Source: Fimenecus sp900545625
Lineage (GTDB): Bacteria; Bacillota; Clostridia; Oscillospirales; Acutalibacteraceae
Reading direction: 5' to 3'
Assembly (NCBI GenBank): GCA_963931525.1
Contig: OZ007023.1
Span: 2,170,001 to 2,234,000, forward strand
Length of the DNA: 64,000 bases
The notes beneath the pieces are model-generated. The model saw only the letters and a list, made by a program, of their open reading frames with translations. It searched no databases and had not been told where the DNA came from. Numbering within the stretch: the stretch's first letter is position 1; the number at the start of each line of letters is the position of its first letter. The position numbers and the translations under genes are program-made. This document shows, piece after piece, positions 58,528 to 64,000 of this stretch.

Positions 58528-59721
58528 ATGTATTGCACACGCAAAATCACAGAGGATATTTCCTATATCGGCGGCAGCGACCGCAGGCTTTCGCTGTTTG
58601 AAAACATGTATCCCGTGCCGAACGGCGTCTCCTATAACGCCTATTTTCTGGATGACGAAAAGATCGCCATCCTCGACACGGTGGACAAGTCGATTATGGA
58701 ACAGTATTTGGAAAACATCGATTTTCTGTTGAACGGCAGGACGCCGGATTATATCATCGTCAACCACATGGAGCCGGACCACTGCGCAGCGCTCGGCACG
58801 CTTTGTGCGAAATATCCGTCGTTGCAGATCGTCTGCACCGCAAAAGCGGCGGCGCTTATCGGGCAGTTTTACAACGCCGAGCTTGCCGCGCGCTGCTTGC
58901 AGGTCAAAGAGGGCGACACCCTCTCTTTAGGGCGGCACACGCTGGCGTTTTACACCGCGCCCATGGTGCACTGGCCCGAGGTCATGGTCACCTACGACCA
59001 AACCGAGCACGTTTTGTTTTCCGCAGATGCGTTCGGGACGTTCGGTGCGCTCGGCGGCAGCATTTTTGCCGACGAAACCGGCTTTGATTTCGCAGAAGCA
59101 CGGCGGTATTATGCAAATATTGTGGGCAAATACGGTCCGCAGGTGCTTGCGCTGCTCAAAAAAGCGGCGGGACTTGCCATAGACTGCATCTGCCCGCTGC
59201 ACGGCCCCATCTGGCGTCGGGACTTTGACACGTTCGTAGAAAAATATCAGAAGTGGGCTTCTTACACGCCGGAGGAGAAAGCGGTGCTGATCGCCTATGG
59301 CTCGATTTACGGCGGCACACAGAACGCGGCGGAGATCCTGGCGGCGAAGCTCGCGGACAAGGGCGTTACAAACCTTGCGGTCTACGATGTTTCCTGCATA
59401 CACCCGTCCTACCTCGTCAGCGAGGCGTTTCGGTGCAGCCACCTTGTATTTGCCTCTTCAACCTATAACAACGGTATTTTCACCAATATGGAAACGCTGC
59501 TTTTGGACTTGAAAGCACATGCACTGAAAAACCGCACAGCTGCGCTTATGGAAAACGGCTCTTGGGCGCCGCAGAGCGGCAAGCTCATGCGCGAGCTGCT
59601 CACCTCCATGCCGGGGATCACGCTGCTGGAAGAGACAGTTTCTCTGCGTTCCACTGTAAAGCCGGACAACCTGACGGAAATAGACGCGCTGGCAAGCGCA
59701 CTCGTGTCGGATCTTCAGTAA
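58528..59721 (+). CDS. A-type flavoprotein FprA (flavodiiron protein)
   Basis: 397 residues from ATG 58528 (CGGAGGAATCACAGTT upstream). N-terminal MBL-like diiron domain with VNHMEPDHCAAL (H-x-E-x-D), MVHWPEVMVTY, CPLHGPIW; C-terminal flavodoxin domain from KAVLIAYGSIYGGTQNAAEILA. Reduces O2 to water or NO to N2O, protecting the oxygen-sensitive hydrogenase and radical SAM enzymes of this anaerobe. Length typical. Confidence 0.94.
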   Translation: MYCTRKITEDISYIGGSDRRLSLFENMYPVPNGVSYNAYFLDDEKIAILDTVDKSIMEQYLENIDFLLNGRTPDYIIVNHMEPDHCAALGTLCAKYPSLQIVCTAKAAALIGQFYNAELAARCLQVKEGDTLSLGRHTLAFYTAPMVHWPEVMVTYDQTEHVLFSADAFGTFGALGGSIFADETGFDFAEARRYYANIVGKYGPQVLALLKKAAGLAIDCICPLHGPIWRRDFDTFVEKYQKWASYTPEEKAVLIAYGSIYGGTQNAAEILAAKLADKGVTNLAVYDVSCIHPSYLVSEAFRCSHLVFASSTYNNGIFTNMETLLLDLKAHALKNRTAALMENGSWAPQSGKLMRELLTSMPGITLLEETVSLRSTVKPDNLTEIDALASALVSDLQ

Positions 59722-59761
59722 TACGCCATAAAACAAAGCGGATGGAACGGGGTAATTCAAT

Positions 59762-60820
59762 TTGAAGCGGACAGAATTCAAACGTTTTTGCAGGCAAAAC
59801 CGAAAAGCGCTGGGGATCGCAGCGGGCGCACTTGCGCTCGTTCTGATTTGCACAGCAGTCACGGTTTTTGCCGTGCGGCGGCATAGGGCTGCTTTGGAAG
59901 CAGAAGCGGCAGCAAGGGTTGAAACGGCGACGACGGCGATGACAACCACAACGGAACCGACGACAATCCCCCCGACCACGACCATGCCGACGACGACCGA
60001 ACCGCCCAAGCCCGTCGGCACGACAAAGCCGGTCGCGCCGGAGGAGACTAAGCCGCCGAAACGCGAGCCTCCGAAGCAAACGGCAACCGTCTGTTTGGAT
60101 GTGCCGTACATCAACCAACGGGCGAAATATCCGACCGGCTGCGAGAGCGTTTCCGCAGTGATGGTGATGCGGTACTGGGGCATGAACATCTCGCCGGAAT
60201 ATTTCATTAACAATCTGCTTGATAAAGGCAGCGTACCCGTCCGCGACAGCAACGGCACTTATTTCGGGGATGACCCGCGCAAGGTCTTTTTGGGCAACCC
60301 ATACAGCGAATTGGGCTGGGGCTGCTATGCGCCTGTCATTGTCAACGCGATCAACAAGTATATCGACCATGACAAATTCACCGTTGACGCGGTTTACGGG
60401 CTCTCGCCCGATACGCTCTGCGAGCGCTATATCGACAACGGCATCCCTGTCCTCTTTTGGGCGACGGCAGATATGGAAAAGGCTGAAAACGGCAAGACAT
60501 GGTTTATCAACGGCACTTCGGAGACCTTTACCTGGAAGCGTCCGATGCACTGTCTGGTGCTCGTGGGGTATAACGACAGCGGCTATTTCTTCAACGACCC
60601 GCTGCAGAGTAAAAACTTTTACTATTCGAAAAGTTCTGTAACGGCAGCCTACAACGCGCTTGGGCGGCAAGCCGTCATTTTGCAAAAGGCTGCGCCGAAG
60701 CCGACCGAACCGTCCACCGTGCCAACCACTGCGCCGACCACTGCACCGGCTACTGCACCCGAAACGACGCTGCCCGAAACTACGGGCAGTACGACTTCGA
60801 ATTCCACTGCCGTTTCGTAA
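59762..60820 (+). CDS. Cell-surface C39-like peptidase with Thr/Pro-rich stalks
   Basis: 352 residues from TTG 59762 (AACGGGGTAATTCAAT upstream). N-terminal membrane helix (ALGIAAGALALVLICTAVTVFAV), a Thr/Pro-rich stalk (TTTEPTTIPPTTTMPTTTEPP), a papain-like C39_2 domain with DVPYINQRAKYPTGCESVSAVMVMRYWG (catalytic Cys) and RPMHCLVLVGYND (His), then a second Thr/Ala/Pro-rich tail (VPTTAPTTAPATAPETT). Likely an extracellular peptidase or peptidase-fold binding protein; there is no ABC exporter, so not a bacteriocin processor. Confidence 0.82.
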   Translation: MKRTEFKRFCRQNRKALGIAAGALALVLICTAVTVFAVRRHRAALEAEAAARVETATTAMTTTTEPTTIPPTTTMPTTTEPPKPVGTTKPVAPEETKPPKREPPKQTATVCLDVPYINQRAKYPTGCESVSAVMVMRYWGMNISPEYFINNLLDKGSVPVRDSNGTYFGDDPRKVFLGNPYSELGWGCYAPVIVNAINKYIDHDKFTVDAVYGLSPDTLCERYIDNGIPVLFWATADMEKAENGKTWFINGTSETFTWKRPMHCLVLVGYNDSGYFFNDPLQSKNFYYSKSSVTAAYNALGRQAVILQKAAPKPTEPSTVPTTAPTTAPATAPETTLPETTGSTTSNSTAVS

Positions 60821-60824
60821 AAAA

Positions 60825-60852
60825 AAAACGCTTCCCTTGTGGGAAGCGTTTT
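60825..60852. terminator. Bidirectional terminator
   Basis: AAAACGCTTCCC / GGGAAGCGTTTT stem with a TTGT loop. A-tract before and T-tract after serve both the C39 gene (+) and panE (-). Confidence 0.92.
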
Positions 60853-60879
60853 GCTGCACGATACCGCACGCGCTGCTTT

Positions 60880-61791
60880 CTATTCCGAAAAGCCGAAATG
60901 CTCGGCGATTTTTCGATACTGCGGCGTGGGCACGCCGTACCGTTTTCCCAGCCGCACAGGCTCAAACAGCAGGCCGTCGATCTCCGAAGGCTTTCCCGCG
61001 CGCAGGTCGCGCTGCATGGAGGTCGAAGCGTTGGGGCTAAGCGCATCAAGAATGGTCAGGTTGGTCTTTACAATATCCACATCAAACGGGGTTCCCATCG
61101 CTTTGGCGAGTGCGTCGATCTCCCGCATTAAGGAAACAAACAATGCGCGTTCCTCCCCCTCTTTTTGAAACCGCTCGGCATCCGCGTCAAAATACAGTCC
61201 TGCCGCCGCCATAGGCGAGGTATAGGCGTACTTTTTGAGCGTATCGCGGCGGATATTTGGAGACAGCACGGGCGTGATCCCCGCCTGTTTCAGATCTTCG
61301 GCGACCGCTTGCAAAGCGAGGCGCATCTGTGTGCGTTCGCGCACACCGTACACCACGCGGAATATGTCGCCCTGCATTTCCACCGTCCCCGGTCGCGGCG
61401 AAGAAGCAGCGATATAAATGCAGCCGTCCGTCACCAAGGGCTTCGGCAGTTTTTCCTGAAGCACCGCGCCTGTGCCGTAAATGTTCAGAAGCGGAATGAC
61501 TACGGTATCTTCTGTGCATACGCGCGAAAGCACGGGGACAATACTCTCAAGGGAATACCCTTTGACTGCAACAAAGATCACATCGGGGCGCTCGTTATAG
61601 CGCTCGCTGTCGCAGACCCGCGCGCACGGCACGATTTGCGTTTCACCGCTTTTTTGTAAGCTTATCCCATGATTTTTAAGGATTTCCATGGTTTTGCCGC
61701 GGGCGATAATGTCGCACGTAAGCCCCGCACGCAGCAGAAATGCCGCGAGCGCCCCGCCGACCGCGCCCGCGCCGATCACACAATAGCGCAT
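60880..61791 (-). CDS. panE: 2-dehydropantoate 2-reductase
   Basis: 303 residues. NADPH fold MRYCVIGAGAVGGALAAFLLRAG; VIFVAVKGYSLESIVPVL; C-terminal helical domain with the catalytic Lys region TLKKYAYTSPMAAAGLYFD and SPNASTSMQRDLRAGKPSEIDGL, the family end motif. Reduces ketopantoate for pantothenate/CoA; some homologues act on other 2-oxo acids. No other pan genes nearby. Confidence 0.9.
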   Translation of the reverse strand: MRYCVIGAGAVGGALAAFLLRAGLTCDIIARGKTMEILKNHGISLQKSGETQIVPCARVCDSERYNERPDVIFVAVKGYSLESIVPVLSRVCTEDTVVIPLLNIYGTGAVLQEKLPKPLVTDGCIYIAASSPRPGTVEMQGDIFRVVYGVRERTQMRLALQAVAEDLKQAGITPVLSPNIRRDTLKKYAYTSPMAAAGLYFDADAERFQKEGEERALFVSLMREIDALAKAMGTPFDVDIVKTNLTILDALSPNASTSMQRDLRAGKPSEIDGLLFEPVRLGKRYGVPTPQYRKIAEHFGFSE

Positions 61792-61899
61792 TATGAACCT
61801 TCTTTCCTTTTATTCTGATCTCTATTGTAACACAGATCATTCTTTTGCAACAGTCCCCTGCCTTTGCGGCAAGTTCTCAGAAAGGATCTGACTTATCCC

Positions 61900-62583
61900 A
61901 TGCAGCCGAAAGCCAAAGAAAACCTGCTGCTCATCCTTAAAATCGTCGCTGCGGCGGCGGTCTTTGTTACCATACTGTTGTATTACGATACGCTTGTAAG
62001 CCTGGATGTTCGCGCGCTTGCAGCGGCCGCGCCCTCGGTTTTGGCGGCGGCAGGGCTCGTACTGTGCGTGTATGTGCTGAAAGGGCTTGTTTTCGTCATC
62101 CCCGCCGCGCTTTTGTATATCCCCGTAGGCATGGCGTTCTCCCCCGCCGTCGCACTCGCGATCAATTTGGCGGGTGTCGCATTGGAGGTCACGGTCTCCT
62201 ACCTTTTCGGGCGTTTTTTGGGCGGTGAAAAGATCCGGGAAATGCTCTCGAAAAAGAAGGGCGGGCGCAAGATCCTCGAATGGCAGGCGGGAAAGGCAGG
62301 AAGCGCTTCCGTATTCGGCATGCGCCTGCTGCCCGTGTTCCCCATTGATTTTGTCAGCCTGTTTTTGGGCGCGAGCCGCTTCGGCTTTTGGCGGTATCTG
62401 CCGATTTCGGTCATCGGCATAGCCCCGCGCGTTATCCTGTTCACGCTTTTGGGGGATGCGGCATACGACTATATTCCGATGCGCTTGATCCTGATCCTCA
62501 TTCTGATCGCCGTGCCGGCTGCAGCGATAGGCATCGTTGCCAAGGCGCTGTATGACCGCCGCAGGGCACGGGAAGAACGGTAA
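61900..62583 (+). CDS. TVP38/TMEM64 (DedA-like) membrane protein
   Basis: 227 residues from ATG 61900. Five or six hydrophobic helices with the SNARE-assoc/DedA core (IPAALLYIPVGMAFSPAVALAINLAGVALEVTVSYLFGRFLGGEKIREML ... LLPVFPIDFVSLFLGASRFGFWRYLPISVIGIAPRVIL spread over about 70-185). Lipid scramblase/transporter-like family. The ribosome site AAAGGA lies 13 bases upstream, so a start at the in-frame TTG 61864 is not excluded. Confidence 0.88.
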   Translation: MQPKAKENLLLILKIVAAAAVFVTILLYYDTLVSLDVRALAAAAPSVLAAAGLVLCVYVLKGLVFVIPAALLYIPVGMAFSPAVALAINLAGVALEVTVSYLFGRFLGGEKIREMLSKKKGGRKILEWQAGKAGSASVFGMRLLPVFPIDFVSLFLGASRFGFWRYLPISVIGIAPRVILFTLLGDAAYDYIPMRLILILILIAVPAAAIGIVAKALYDRRRAREER

Positions 62584-62596
62584 AGGAGGAACACGT

Positions 62597-63349
62597 ATGC
62601 AGCAATCCGAAGACGCGCTTTTATGCAGGCGTTTTGCAGAGCTTGCCGAACGCGCACAAGTAAGCGGTAAAGTCATTTGCTCGGACTTTTTGAACCTGCA
62701 CGAACAAAACCTGCTGCGCACTGTGCGCTGTGCCGTGCCTGTGGCACTGTACGGCGGCTTTGACGAGGCGGAGCGCAAGATCGCCTGCTTTGGAGCGGCG
62801 GATATGCGCGAGGCGGCAGATGCAGCGGATTTTCGCCTGCTGAAGATCGAACCCGCCAACCCGAAATTTGCAGATATCCTTTCACACCGTGATTTTCTGG
62901 GCAGCATTTTAAGCCTTGGCCTGCGGCGCGAAAAGCTCGGCGATATTTTAATTACAGAGAACTGTGCGTATGTCGTTTGCGCGGCGCGCGCAGGAGAATT
63001 TTTGGCGGAGAATCTGGAACGTGTGCGCCATACGACCATGCGCTGCTCGTTTGTGGACACGCTGCCCGCAGGGGCTTTACCGATTTTAGAGTCGCGCGAG
63101 GCGGTGATCGCTTCCGAACGGCTTGACGCGCTGGTGGCAGCCGTTTACCACCTGTCGCGCAGCGAGGCGCAAAAGCTCATTGCCGCCGAGCGGGTGTTCG
63201 TGGACAGCGCTGCCGTGCTGCGTGCGGACGCGCTTCCGAAATCCGGACAGCTTGTTTCCGTGCGCGGATACGGACGGTTCCGCTATAACGGCGTTTTGCG
63301 CGAGACGAAAAAGGGCAAGCTGCGCGCTGCGGTCGGTATATATATCTGA
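62597..63349 (+). CDS. ylmH: YlmH family RNA-binding protein (S4 domain)
   Basis: 250 residues from ATG 62597 with AAAGGAGG upstream. N-terminal RNA-binding region (DALLCRRFAELAERAQVSGKVICSDFLNLHEQNLL) and a C-terminal S4 domain (VAAVYHLSRSEAQKLIAAERVFVDSAAVLRADALPKSGQLVSVRGYGRFRY). In Bacillus it belongs to the ylm division cluster and has been linked to ribosome rescue; here it stands alone after the TVP38 gene. Confidence 0.9.
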   Translation: MQQSEDALLCRRFAELAERAQVSGKVICSDFLNLHEQNLLRTVRCAVPVALYGGFDEAERKIACFGAADMREAADAADFRLLKIEPANPKFADILSHRDFLGSILSLGLRREKLGDILITENCAYVVCAARAGEFLAENLERVRHTTMRCSFVDTLPAGALPILESREAVIASERLDALVAAVYHLSRSEAQKLIAAERVFVDSAAVLRADALPKSGQLVSVRGYGRFRYNGVLRETKKGKLRAAVGIYI

Positions 63350-63382
63350 TCACATCTCCTGTGAAGTTGTATCCCTTTACAT

Positions 63383-63430
63383 AAAACAGCAGTCGGCAGA
63401 CCTGTTTTCGGTCTGCCGGCTGCTGTTTTT
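63383..63430. terminator. Strong bidirectional terminator
   Basis: AAAACAGCAG / CTGCTGTTTT outer stem and CGGCAGACC / GGTCTGCCG inner stem, followed by TTCTG; between convergent ylmH and the FAD oxidoreductase gene. Confidence 0.92.
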
Positions 63431-63447
63431 TCTGCTAAAAACGGAAC

Positions 63448-64000
63448 TCAGTGCTCGTCTCGCAGCACCGCTTCGGCACATTTGATGCCGTCCACGGCGG
63501 CGGAGACGATGCCGCCCGCGTAGCCTGCACCCTCGCCGCACGGGAACAGTCCGTTCGCCTTGCTTTGGAAGAACTCGTCGCGTACAATGCGCACGGGCGA
63601 AGAAGAGCGCGTTTCGGGCGCGGTCAGCACCGCTTCGGGGAACGCAAAGCCCTGCAGCATGGTATCCATTTTGACGATCGCTTCCCGCATGGTCTGTGTC
63701 ACACGGTTGGGCAGAAGATCATACAGATTGGAAAGTCGGACGCCCGTTGGGCAGGTCGGCGTAACGGAACCGAGTGTTTGCGAGGACGGTGCGCCGCGCA
63801 GAAAATCGCCCACGAGCATGGCGGGCGCAGTGTAGTCTCCCCCGCCGAGCAAGAACGCCTTTTGCTCGATCTGCCGCTGGAAATACATACCGTCAAGCGG
63901 ATGGTCACCCGGGAACTGTGCGGGCTCAATACCCACAAGCAATGCGGCGTTCGCATTTTCGCCGTCGCGCGCATACGGGCTCATGCCGTTGGTTACGACC
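63448..64000 (-). CDS. FAD-dependent oxidoreductase (COG2509-like), C-terminal part
   Basis: Partial: the frame stays open to the window end, so the start lies to the right. The visible 184 codons hold the end of a BaiN/HI0933-like or COG2509 flavoprotein: GDYTAPAMLVGDFLRGAPSS, a substrate-domain tail with MDTMLQGFAFPEAVLTAPETRSSSPVRI, and the C-terminal FAD-contact motif GLFPCGEGAGYAGGIVSAAVDGIKCAEAVL. Substrate unknown. Ends at the shared terminator with ylmH. Confidence 0.85.
   Translation of the reverse strand, partial: VVTNGMSPYARDGENANAALLVGIEPAQFPGDHPLDGMYFQRQIEQKAFLLGGGDYTAPAMLVGDFLRGAPSSQTLGSVTPTCPTGVRLSNLYDLLPNRVTQTMREAIVKMDTMLQGFAFPEAVLTAPETRSSSPVRIVRDEFFQSKANGLFPCGEGAGYAGGIVSAAVDGIKCAEAVLRDEH

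Noticed and set aside
59762..60820. Bacteriocin-processing C39 peptidase of an ABC exporter
   Set aside because: No ABC transporter domain or neighbouring lantibiotic/bacteriocin genes; the protein is a stalked surface form.
61837..63060. 407-residue minus-strand open frame
   Set aside because: It is a shadow of the TVP38 and ylmH genes in GC-rich sequence; its composition is low-complexity and it has no domain.
1..64000. CRISPR array or cas genes
   Set aside because: No regularly spaced short repeats with unique spacers and no Cas motifs were found on either strand.

Overview
The window looks like the chromosome of an anaerobic, spore-forming Clostridia (Oscillospirales/Ruminococcaceae-like gut bacterium). 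Support: Firmicutes-style Shine-Dalgarno sites; sporulation genes gpr and spoIIP; mrnC and ylmH; an [FeFe]-hydrogenase operon; a fumarate-reductase operon; and a sulfatase next to an anaerobic sulfatase-maturating radical SAM enzyme. No rRNA and no complete tRNA was seen. Species-level identity cannot be read from the sequence. Region 1 (1-16.2 kb) is a mobile genomic island, visibly more AT-rich than what follows. It ends in the 3' half of a tRNA-Ser, from the anticodon loop to CCA, followed by what looks like the original tRNA terminator. This fits insertion into a tRNA-Ser gene whose intact copy lies left of the window. Cargo: a type I restriction-modification locus (hsdM, truncated hsdS, inverted hsdS cassette, tyrosine recombinase, complete hsdS, unknown gene, hsdR), a helix-hairpin-helix/nuclease-like protein, an SF1 helicase-like protein, a DUF234-type ATPase, TnpV, an XRE repressor with three phased operators, a DUF6809-like protein and an excisionase-like protein. 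Four alternately oriented copies of a 13-bp core, inside two longer perfect inverted-repeat pairs, make the hsdS region a recombinase-linked specificity shufflon. Region 2 (16.4-23.7 kb) is a signalling cluster. On the minus strand are a zinc-ribbon/leucine-rich-repeat membrane protein, an HTH-like protein, a Ser/Thr kinase and a double-zinc-ribbon membrane protein. On the plus strand is an AgrA/AgrC-like (LytTR/GHKL) two-component pair with a 21-bp-spaced direct repeat at its promoter. An M50-like membrane peptidase follows. Region 3 (23.7-46.8 kb) is core metabolism and housekeeping: fumarate reductase (cytochrome b, flavoprotein, Fe-S), a TIM-barrel isomerase, a secreted 5'-nucleotidase, a PflA-like radical SAM enzyme, mscL with a zinc-ribbon tail, proC, rpsT, gpr-spoIIP, lepA-ybaK-hemW, YitT, mrnC, obgE, a small membrane protein behind a promoter flanked by LexA-type boxes, an MBL-fold hydrolase, a TatD-associated radical SAM protein, and a vitamin B6 cluster (pyridoxal kinase, ECF S component, divergent MocR/PdxR regulator). 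Region 4 (47-64 kb) holds an electron-bifurcating-type hydrogenase operon (NuoE-like, HATPase, ferredoxin, NuoF-like, HydA), an O-acetyltransferase, a decayed GH39 glycosidase, a membrane-anchored sulfatase with its maturase, an MltG-like protein, an XRE membrane protein, an FprA flavoprotein, a C39-like peptidase, panE, a TVP38 protein, ylmH and the 3' part of a FAD-dependent oxidoreductase cut by the window end.
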